DNA of 64,000 nucleotides from Lysobacterales bacterium (GTDB lineage: Bacteria; Pseudomonadota; Gammaproteobacteria; Xanthomonadales; Marinicellaceae): assembly GCA_027067055.1 (NCBI GenBank), contig JAMOMK010000114.1, positions 124,001 through 188,000 on the forward strand, in the 5' to 3' direction. The notes under the pieces were generated by a model. That model searched no databases, had not been told where the DNA came from, and saw nothing but the letters and a program-made list of their open reading frames with translations. A program made the position numbers and the translations under genes. Below, in pieces: positions 47,016-54,345 of this stretch. The first letter of the stretch is position 1. Each line of letters begins with the position of its first letter.

Positions 47016-49229
47016 ATGAAAAAACTAGTCTTTCTTTTACTTATTAATTCAATGAGTTCTCTTGCCATTAACTTAGATGGCATTCTTGATGATACACAAT
47101 GGCAAGGTGCAGAACATTTTAACAAAATGCTTTTAGTAAAACCTTATATTTTGTCAAAAGCGCAATTCCAAACGGATATTTCAGTTACTTCAGATGAAAA
47201 AGGGATTTATTTTGGCATTAAGAATTTTCAACCTGCGGATACAAGAAACACTGATTCATCTGCCCGAGACCAACGAATTGGGTCAGATAAAAATCAAATT
47301 ATTCTTGATTTTGATAATAATGGCATTGCGGCTTATTCTTTTGAAATAGGTGTTGGTGGCTCGATTAGAGATGGTATTTTTAGCAACGAAAATAATTTCT
47401 CGAATGAGTGGGATGGTAATTGGTCAGCAAAAACAAGTCAAAATGATGAGTACTGGGTTAGTGAAGTATTTATTCCATGGGATGTGGTTTCAATGAAAAA
47501 ATCAGAGTCTGATATCCGCACACTTAAGTGGTATGTTTCTCGAACAATTGTTGATATTAATGAAGTTTATGCCAGTGTTGCTGCTGATAATACACGCCAA
47601 CGTTTTATGTCAGAATTTGCAGAGTTGAGTATCAAAGATTTTGCTACCTCTTCCTTTTCTTTGTTTGGATATGCCACAGGACGACGTGATTTCCACAATC
47701 AAGAGAGTTCTTCTGATGTAGGGTTGGATTTGTTTTGGAAATCAGGCAATGGCAAGCAATTAACAGCAACAATCAACCCTGATTTTGGTCAAATTGAAAG
47801 TGATAGGTTGGTTGTTAATTTTTCTGCTACCGAAGTGTTTTTCAATGAGCGTCGTCCATTTTTCACCGAAAACCAATCCTTGTTTAATATTCAAGGAGCT
47901 AATGGCTTGCGTCTTTTGCACACGCGCAGAATTGGTTCTCGACCTGATGCAGGAACAGGTGATGCCAGTGATATTGATGCGGCTATTAAATACACTGACA
48001 ACCGTGATAATATTACTTATGGTATGTTAGCAGCATTTGAGTCCAGTGGCAATGGATTTGCGGGCAGAGATTATTTTGCAGGACGAGTATTGCACCGATC
48101 ACAAAGACAGTCCTTTGGTTTAACCACTTCCTTTGTCGATCGAGTTGATATAAATCGAACAGCAACTAGCCTGGCTTTAGATTATGAGTATTTATTGGGA
48201 GAAGACATTAAGTTCAAAAGTTTGATAGTCGCTGCTTCAACTAAACAAGATGAAGAAAAGACAAATGGTAGGAGCGTCTGGTTAAATGTTCAGCACCAAA
48301 TTAACCCTAACCACAGTCACTATTTTGAGATTAGTCATTACGATGATGATTTTGAAATTAATGATTTTGGATTTTTGCCACGCAACAATTTAAATACATT
48401 TCGCTACCATCAAACTATCAAACAAACTGAATTTAATGAGTCGGCAGCAACCCAGCAGCGTATATTCAACCTTGATTTCTTTCATCAAGGTAATGACTCG
48501 GGAGACACTATTTCCCGAACTTATCAATTAAGTAGCACCAAGGAATTTAAAAATGCGACATCAATGCAGTGGCAAATTCGTTACAAAGAAAAAGGTGTTG
48601 ATGACTTGATTAGTCGAGGACACGGCAACCTAAATACAGGTTCGGGTTATGAATTACGTGCGATATACCGCAGTTCTAATGTCAATAAGTTTCGTTACCA
48701 TGGCTTCTATGAGTACCTCAATTATTTTAGTGAAGGAAGAGGTGTAGAAGTGCATTTACATCCCAGTTATTATTTTACTGACAACTACAGTATTTCTTTA
48801 AGTGTATTTTATTCGGATTATGGTGATTGGGTAAACTGGGAAGGTGATGAGTTATTTGCACGATACAAAAGAAAGCTACTCAATAATTCTCTGGATTTTA
48901 ATGCCAACATAAGCCCAAAACAAGAATTGCGTATGCGCTTTCAATGGCTTGCAATTGATGCACAGGCTAATAAAGAATACCGTCTAGATTCAGTAGGGGG
49001 TTTAGTTGATACAGGTAATACTGTTAATGATTTTAGCCTATCTAATACAGCACTACAAATTCGCTACCGTTATGAAATAGCGCCACTATCAAATGTCTAT
49101 GTTGTATATTCTCGTGGAGGGCAAATTTTTGAAGAAAATAGCAATAGCCTTGGTAATTTATTTACCCCTGGACTTTCCAATGTCACAGGTAATAACTTTT
49201 TGGTAAAAGTTAGGTATAAGTTTATGTAA
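47016..49229 (+). CDS. DUF5916 outer-membrane protein with N-terminal CBM9-like domain
   Basis: 737 residues with a signal peptide (MKKLVFLLLINSMSSLA). Residues about 18-205 form a carbohydrate-binding-module-9-like beta domain (LDGILDDTQWQGAEHFNKML, DQRIGSDKNQIILDFDNN, SNEWDGNWSAKTSQNDEYWV). The DUF5916 barrel follows, with the hallmark ATINPDFGQIESDRLVVN and FFNERRPFFTENQSLF. Strand-rich sequence continues to a C-terminal KVRYKFM. DUF5916 proteins are large outer-membrane barrels of unknown substrate found with peptide or polysaccharide utilisation genes. Monocistronic here. Confidence 0.85.
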   Translation: MKKLVFLLLINSMSSLAINLDGILDDTQWQGAEHFNKMLLVKPYILSKAQFQTDISVTSDEKGIYFGIKNFQPADTRNTDSSARDQRIGSDKNQIILDFDNNGIAAYSFEIGVGGSIRDGIFSNENNFSNEWDGNWSAKTSQNDEYWVSEVFIPWDVVSMKKSESDIRTLKWYVSRTIVDINEVYASVAADNTRQRFMSEFAELSIKDFATSSFSLFGYATGRRDFHNQESSSDVGLDLFWKSGNGKQLTATINPDFGQIESDRLVVNFSATEVFFNERRPFFTENQSLFNIQGANGLRLLHTRRIGSRPDAGTGDASDIDAAIKYTDNRDNITYGMLAAFESSGNGFAGRDYFAGRVLHRSQRQSFGLTTSFVDRVDINRTATSLALDYEYLLGEDIKFKSLIVAASTKQDEEKTNGRSVWLNVQHQINPNHSHYFEISHYDDDFEINDFGFLPRNNLNTFRYHQTIKQTEFNESAATQQRIFNLDFFHQGNDSGDTISRTYQLSSTKEFKNATSMQWQIRYKEKGVDDLISRGHGNLNTGSGYELRAIYRSSNVNKFRYHGFYEYLNYFSEGRGVEVHLHPSYYFTDNYSISLSVFYSDYGDWVNWEGDELFARYKRKLLNNSLDFNANISPKQELRMRFQWLAIDAQANKEYRLDSVGGLVDTGNTVNDFSLSNTALQIRYRYEIAPLSNVYVVYSRGGQIFEENSNSLGNLFTPGLSNVTGNNFLVKVRYKFM

Positions 49230-49342
49230 ATCAACTTTTTGGCAGGTTTAAAAACTATTATCTTATGAGAGGATTACATTAGTTGACAATTGTTGGTGTT
49301 TTTGTTATATAAATTACCATTAAAATAATGACGAGGTGAGTA

Positions 49343-50224
49343 ATGAAAAAAGTTTTATGTTTGGTTGCGCTTATGGCAACCTGTTCAAGTATGGCAGCCA
49401 GTGGTGTTGATGAAGAGTATGATGTTAATGAAGCCTCTTCTAACCCAGCTGTTTCAACCAGTAATTACAGTTTTCCAACTGCTGTAACAGCTGCTTTATA
49501 CAGTAATGGATCTTTAGTTAATGGAGTAGGAACTGGAGCAGGAGGCCTTGATGAAAGTATTCTTCAAAATAACACTTTGGCAATGAACTCCTTGGGAGCT
49601 GCTCATAGTATAGGTAGCGGTTTTAGAGTGGCAGATGACTTTGCCATTACAGGTCCAGATTGGAATATCACGGATATAACATTTTATGCTTACCAAACAA
49701 ATGAAGTGGCTTCAACAATAACAGCAGTAAATTTAAGAATATGGGATGGAGTTCCTGGAGCAGCTGGCAGCAACATAGTATTTGGCGATGACACGACCAA
49801 TATAATGACTTCTACAGTAAATTCAAACATTCTTAGAGTTGCCGAAAATACAACAGGTACAGCAACCAATCGTCAAATTGCGGCAAGCGATGTCGCTGTA
49901 AATATCACCTTACCAGCAGGCACTTATTGGTTAGATTGGCAAGTTGACGGATCTGGAGCATCGGGTCCTTGGGCGCCACCTATAACCATCACAGGTCAAG
50001 TAACTACAGGCAATGCCTTGCAATTTAATGGAGGTGCAGGTACATGGGATAATTTCCAGGATAGTGGCACAAATACTGACCAAGGTCTTCCTTTTATAAT
50101 TCAAGGAACAATAGCAGCAGTACTAGCTCCACCAACACCTGTTCCTGCTGTAAATTGGATTGGATTAGCTTTGTTGTTAATGATGCTTACTTTTTTCTCA
50201 AGAAAGTTTTTGATAAAGCAATAA
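49343..50224 (+). CDS. Exported protein with C-terminal sorting-type anchor
   Basis: 293 residues. A signal peptide (VLCLVALMATCSSMAAS) is followed by a beta-rich domain (SGFRVADDFAITGPDWNITD, LRIWDGVPGAAGSNIVFGDD, LPAGTYWLDWQVDGSGASGP). This pattern is common in extracellular proteins of Bacteroidetes and gammaproteobacteria. The C-terminus has a proline-rich spacer (PPTPVPAVNW), a hydrophobic helix (IGLALLLMMLTFF) and basic residues (SRKFLIKQ). This is the three-part layout of PEP-CTERM/IPTL-CTERM sorting signals, here with VPAVNW at the motif position. GAGGTGAGT precedes the ATG. Confidence 0.78.
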   Translation: MKKVLCLVALMATCSSMAASGVDEEYDVNEASSNPAVSTSNYSFPTAVTAALYSNGSLVNGVGTGAGGLDESILQNNTLAMNSLGAAHSIGSGFRVADDFAITGPDWNITDITFYAYQTNEVASTITAVNLRIWDGVPGAAGSNIVFGDDTTNIMTSTVNSNILRVAENTTGTATNRQIAASDVAVNITLPAGTYWLDWQVDGSGASGPWAPPITITGQVTTGNALQFNGGAGTWDNFQDSGTNTDQGLPFIIQGTIAAVLAPPTPVPAVNWIGLALLLMMLTFFSRKFLIKQ

Positions 50225-50245
50225 AGTTAAAAGTTCGTTTAAACA

Positions 50246-50286
50246 ATAAAAAGCCTGTCACTGTCACCATTTCACAGGCTTTTTTA
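50246..50286 (+). terminator. Rho-independent terminator after the anchored protein
   Basis: AAAAAGCCTGT...ACAGGCTTTTTT, an 11-bp stem with a loop of about 15 nt and a T-run, between convergent genes. Confidence 0.85.
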
Positions 50287-50295
50287 TTGAGAGCA

Positions 50296-51153
50296 TTATT
50301 CAAAACTATTTTTAAAAATTAAATCAGACGGCACAGTTATTGTTAGCGAATTGAGATTAACTGGATTTTCGTATGTACCAAAATAACTTGGAGAAACAAA
50401 AGGTTCAACAGCTGTACTTGTGCTATTATCAATAAAAATTATACTAATATTGTTAAAACAAATCGTGGGAGTGCCTGTAAAACACCCTTCGTCTTTAAAG
50501 CTGATAAAGTAACCTGTTCCTCCAATTTCTGATAGTTTTGATATGGCATCTATGTTTTTGTTAATTCCCATCACTAAACCATTAATGGGATATTGTGAAT
50601 TAACTGCAAGTGTATAATTGTTTAACCCCAATTCCAATTGAACTATATCAGCAGGAAAAACACTTAATCCATTTATAACTGTGGCATGTGCAACAGAAAA
50701 ATAAATAAACCCACTTAAGTCTACTGCAAATGCGTCAATCATTATGCTTCTTTCAAATGTATAAAAAATAGAAACGTTGTCGCAGGCAATATCATTACAT
50801 TTTAATATCTCATTTTTTAATACAGTTAAGCTACCAAAAGAACCTTGTATGACAATATCATTATCAAATGAATAATAGCGCAAGCCATTTTCATCTTTGT
50901 GGTAACCATTAACAGTTGCATTTCGTACAGCAAATAACCACGAAGGTGTTTGCGAAACAATGTCTAAATTCGAGGCTGATAACTTTTCTCTAATAACTGT
51001 ATTTTTTTGAACCGATAAAGAACTGGACGAGGTAAAGTCTATATCGGTAGTGTAATCCAAATTCAAATCAACTCCTGCCATGGACGCTTGGATTACAAAC
51101 ACAGAATAGCTAAAACACACTAGTTTTATTGGGCTATGGAAGAAGTTTTTCAT
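50296..51153 (-). CDS. Exported protein with IFxxxFE tail, partner of the beta-helix protein
   Basis: Start taken at the ATG at 51153 (MKNFFHSPIKLVCFSYS), which overlaps the upstream stop by one base (TAATG). A signal peptide ends about ASMAG. The 285-residue product is a paralogue of the protein at 52013. Shared segments are L.Y.T.IDF/Y, SPSW/KI..VRNATVNGYHKDENGLRYYSFD against IRGARVDGYHRDSTGLNYFSFD, and ILKCNDIACD against IIRCNDNNCD. It ends LIFKNSFE. Function unknown; the 'W..R.A.V.GYH.D..GL.Y.SFD' motif is the most conserved part. It is co-transcribed with the beta-helix gene upstream. Confidence 0.78.
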   Translation of the reverse strand: MKNFFHSPIKLVCFSYSVFVIQASMAGVDLNLDYTTDIDFTSSSSLSVQKNTVIREKLSASNLDIVSQTPSWLFAVRNATVNGYHKDENGLRYYSFDNDIVIQGSFGSLTVLKNEILKCNDIACDNVSIFYTFERSIMIDAFAVDLSGFIYFSVAHATVINGLSVFPADIVQLELGLNNYTLAVNSQYPINGLVMGINKNIDAISKLSEIGGTGYFISFKDEGCFTGTPTICFNNISIIFIDNSTSTAVEPFVSPSYFGTYENPVNLNSLTITVPSDLIFKNSFE

Positions 51154-51887
51154 TATAGGCCAATGCAACGAGCATCTTTACAAATACTTTCATCAGTATA
51201 AAACCCACAATCGGCATCAGCACTGGGGTTTGAGCCATTGTTTAAAAAGAAAACATTGCTACAAACTTGTGCATGAACACTATGCAAAAAATTGCCATAA
51301 GCATAAGAATCCTTAACCTTTAAATAACCATTATTAATAGCAGAGATTGCACTAGAAAAACCATATTTAGCATTTCTATTGGATTGCGAATCACTAATAA
51401 CACCACTATGTAGAGTGATACCTCTATTATTTTCAGTTGCTTGGATGTTCATGATTTGATTCTCAAAATAGGAACCCGTTAAGATTGCAATACCTGCATC
51501 AAAGCCCCTCACACTGCCATTTTTTATGGTGATGTTATTATAGGAACCGCCTGAGGATTTTATACCATCAGCCACCATACTAGGGTGTGTACAAGATAAA
51601 CTTGTACCAAAACCAGTACAGGTTTGAGGGCCGATTAAGGCAAAACCATTTAAGTCAAGAGTGACATTACTCGAGGTAATATCAATAACGCTTACTGATG
51701 TACTAGTGGAAACTAGGTTTGAAGTGAGTATATAGCTACCTGGTTGGGTAATAGTAATTGGGTAACCGCCAGTATCACTAGGAAAGCAGCCAGAATTTTT
51801 ACACACTTCATTGATGGCAAAGATGCCATCATTAGCTTGTGATATGTTTGATATACTTAATATTAAAACTAAAACTATTTTTTTCAT
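51153..51887 (-). CDS. Exported right-handed parallel beta-helix protein (copy 1)
   Basis: 244 residues with a signal peptide (MKKIVLVLILSISNISQA). Then come NDGIFAINEVCKNSGCFPSD, the capping segment PITITQPGSYILTSNL and helix coils (SVIDITSSNVTLDLNGFALI, ITIKNGSVRGFDAGIAIL, MNIQATENNRGITLHSGVIS). It ends with a cysteine-rich tail (ARCIGL). The pattern is that of pectate-lyase-like right-handed beta-helix proteins without a recognisable catalytic set. It is about 50-60% alike, by eye, to the protein at 52806. TTGGAG precedes the ATG. Coupled to the IFxxxFE partner gene. Confidence 0.8.
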   Translation of the reverse strand: MKKIVLVLILSISNISQANDGIFAINEVCKNSGCFPSDTGGYPITITQPGSYILTSNLVSTSTSVSVIDITSSNVTLDLNGFALIGPQTCTGFGTSLSCTHPSMVADGIKSSGGSYNNITIKNGSVRGFDAGIAILTGSYFENQIMNIQATENNRGITLHSGVISDSQSNRNAKYGFSSAISAINNGYLKVKDSYAYGNFLHSVHAQVCSNVFFLNNGSNPSADADCGFYTDESICKDARCIGL

Positions 51888-52012
51888 TTGTATTCTCCAA
51901 ATTTTTTATTAGGGTAAACCCATATATTATTACAGTGTATATATTGATTAATGACTTACTAATTCCTGCATACATTTTGTTAAAGACTTTTGCACAACCT
52001 CTCTTTACTGCT

Positions 52013-52795
52013 CTACTCAAAACCATCATTAAAAATAGAATTATTGAAAGTTGCCATAAGAGACATAATATCTAAACGACCAAATGTGGATGCTGAGAAA
52101 CTAAGAGGGGTATAAGCAATCTCATTGGTATCGGTTAATGGGTCATAAATGTAAATTAAATTAAATTTATCATCGTTTTCAAGACTATACAGAAATTTAT
52201 TATTGGGTAGATAGCTTAATGCATCTATATTCTTGGTCGGATCATCAACATAGGGTGTGTATTCATAAGAATAACCAGTAGCTGCCTTGTATCGAATAAT
52301 AGTCGAAGGCAAAACAGGCATACTAGGAAAGAGATAGGTTGAGGAATCTACAGTAAAAAGAACATCGCCATTTGTTGGATCTATGCTAAAAGCATTGATA
52401 TTAAATTGACTATTATTAAAGAAATTTAAAAAATAAAGAGAAAGTGTATCACAATTATTATCATTGCAGCGAATAATGTCATTTTTGGATATTGATATAC
52501 CATCTATGGTAACATCTGTATCAAATGAGAAATAATTTAACCCAGTGGAATCTCTATGGTAACCATCGACTCTTGCTCCTCTAATATTCCAAATTTTACT
52601 CGGTGATAGCTGAGAATTAACGACTCCTAGAGTATCAACTGCAACTTGGTTATGAAATAGAGTTAACGGTGTCGAATTGATATAATCAATATTGGTACTG
52701 TAATCTAATTCACTTAGGTAACTAGGTATTACTTGGCATAAAGCTAGTTGTGAATAAAGCATTAAGGCAATAATAATTGTTGAAATTTGTTTCAT
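52013..52795 (-). CDS. Exported protein with IFNDGFE tail, partner of beta-helix copy 2
   Basis: The frame is open to 52963, but the ATG at 52795 has GGGGAG upstream and begins a signal peptide (MKQISTIIIALMLYSQLALC), so I take it as the start (260 residues). It shares with the paralogue at 50296 the SELDYSTNIDY opening, the VDGYHRDSTGLNYFSFDTDV motif and the RCNDNNCD cysteines. It continues with repeated beta strands (NIDALSYLPNNKFLYSLEND). It ends SIFNDGFE. Possibly a beta-propeller-like extracellular protein; function unknown. Confidence 0.78.
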   Translation of the reverse strand: MKQISTIIIALMLYSQLALCQVIPSYLSELDYSTNIDYINSTPLTLFHNQVAVDTLGVVNSQLSPSKIWNIRGARVDGYHRDSTGLNYFSFDTDVTIDGISISKNDIIRCNDNNCDTLSLYFLNFFNNSQFNINAFSIDPTNGDVLFTVDSSTYLFPSMPVLPSTIIRYKAATGYSYEYTPYVDDPTKNIDALSYLPNNKFLYSLENDDKFNLIYIYDPLTDTNEIAYTPLSFSASTFGRLDIMSLMATFNNSIFNDGFE

Positions 52796-52805
52796 ATCAA
52801 CTCCC

Positions 52806-53570
52806 CTAGTTAATGCAATTGGCTGAAGGATCCTGGCAAAAGCTATTATTGGTATAGGTAGCGCATTGAGAGTCACCACCACTAGAATTATTAATGACAC
52901 CATTTTCCCTAAAGAAAACATTACTGCATACACGCGCACTAGCACTATGCGCCCAATTTCCATAGGCCGATGAGTCCTTGACGATTAAAGAACCATTTTG
53001 ACTGCCAGTTCCTGTACTACCAAAGCCTCGTGAAAGATTTCTATTGGCTTGAGAATCCTTAATAATACCATTGGCAATCAAAATACCTTCTTCGTTTTCT
53101 TCAGCAATAACATTACTGACCATATTGCCCTGATGTGCACCGCCAAGAATTGCGATACCTGAATCAAAACCCTTTATGGTTCCATTTTTGATTACAATAC
53201 TGTCGACACTATTGGGACCACTAATACCATCAGATGTCATGCCCGCATTTGTACAAGTTAATATGCTCGCACTAGGCGCCGTTCCCAATCCAAATCCAGT
53301 GCAAGTTCGCGGACCAATAATAGCAAAACCATTTAAGTCAATGGTGACATTACTGCTTGTAATACGAATCACATTAGTATTTACAAAAGTAGTCACTAAA
53401 TTTGATGTCAATTTATAGCTACCTGGTTGAGTTATAGTTATTGGGTACCCTGAGGAATCCCCTGAAAAACAACCAAAACTAACACAAGCTTGATTAATAG
53501 TATAAATACCATTATCAGCGTGCAATAAACCTGTTGTGAATAACAGTAGTATTAATAGACTTTTTTTCAT
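52806..53570 (-). CDS. Exported right-handed parallel beta-helix protein (copy 2)
   Basis: The ATG at 53570 follows TTTGGAG; an in-frame TTG at 53582 is less likely. 254 residues: signal peptide (KKSLLILLLFTTGLLHA), NGIYTINQACVSFGCFSGD, PITITQPGSYKLTSNL, coils with VTIDLNGFAIIGPRTCTG and IVIKNGTIKGFDSGIAIL, and a Cys-containing tail (SFCQDPSANCIN). It has the same domain order as the protein at 51153, so the two gene pairs arose by duplication. It ends 10 bp before the start of its partner at 52795. Confidence 0.8.
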   Translation of the reverse strand: MKKSLLILLLFTTGLLHADNGIYTINQACVSFGCFSGDSSGYPITITQPGSYKLTSNLVTTFVNTNVIRITSSNVTIDLNGFAIIGPRTCTGFGLGTAPSASILTCTNAGMTSDGISGPNSVDSIVIKNGTIKGFDSGIAILGGAHQGNMVSNVIAEENEEGILIANGIIKDSQANRNLSRGFGSTGTGSQNGSLIVKDSSAYGNWAHSASARVCSNVFFRENGVINNSSGGDSQCATYTNNSFCQDPSANCIN

Positions 53571-53705
53571 AATTTTCTCCAAAAAGATGTTATAGAAAAT
53601 GCAGAATTAACATTTTTCATAAACCTCTTTCCGATTTAACAGAAAAAAACATGACATTAATCTTATAATTTAAGTAAAATAAAACAAAATCAGGTGAATT
53701 TCATA

Positions 53706-54269
53706 ATGAATAAAGAACCTATTACTGTTTTATTGCAAAAGGTTAAATCGGGTAATAATGAATTATTAGCCGATATCTATACGCGTTTGTATGATGAAAT
53801 AAAACAAATAGCTCAATACCAAATCGACAAACTCAATACAGGGGAAACCATAACCCCTACGGTTTTAACACACGAATGTTTTATCAAGCTCACTCAACAA
53901 AACAAAATAAACATCAGAAATAGTCAACATTTTCTAAATTGCTTATCCATTAGTATGCGGCAGTTGTTGGTTGATGTGTATCGTTCTAAACTGCGTTTCA
54001 AAAGAGCGAGTCAAGGAATCACAAAAAGTTTTACTCAAATTGCAGGTGATGAAGATATAGATTTTAAGATACTGGAATTAAATTATCTGCTTGAAAAAGT
54101 GGAAAAAATTGATGAAATTTATGCGAAAATACTTAACTATAAACTTATCTTAACCATGACTTTTCCTGAAATTAGTCAAGCGATTGGAAAGTCAGAAAGG
54201 CAAACTATAAGACTGTGGAACCAAGCAAAATCATTACTTTTGGCATTATCAAAAGAGAATTACAAATAA
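53706..54269 (+). CDS. ECF sigma factor of ECF43/SigK-like type
   Basis: 187 residues from the ATG at 53706 (AGGTG upstream). Region 2 runs from LLQKVKSGNNELLADIYTRL to RQLLVDVYRSKLRFKRASQ, and region 4 carries ILTMTFPEISQAIGKSERQTI. In region 2.2 the usual acidic DAED segment is replaced by ETITPTVLTHECFIKL (residues 47-62). The threonine-rich PT-x-L-x-HE wording is typical of ECF43-like sigma factors. In Vibrio EcfP/PknT a linked Ser/Thr kinase phosphorylates this region to restore core-polymerase binding (established). The kinase gene 76 bp downstream fits that scheme; regulation here is inference. Confidence 0.88.
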   Translation: MNKEPITVLLQKVKSGNNELLADIYTRLYDEIKQIAQYQIDKLNTGETITPTVLTHECFIKLTQQNKINIRNSQHFLNCLSISMRQLLVDVYRSKLRFKRASQGITKSFTQIAGDEDIDFKILELNYLLEKVEKIDEIYAKILNYKLILTMTFPEISQAIGKSERQTIRLWNQAKSLLLALSKENYK

Positions 54270-54345
54270 AATAATTGTTCATATGTCATGATTTTTCAGC
54301 ACTTATCGAATGGTTAATGATAGGCTCATGTGAAGGGGACATTGA

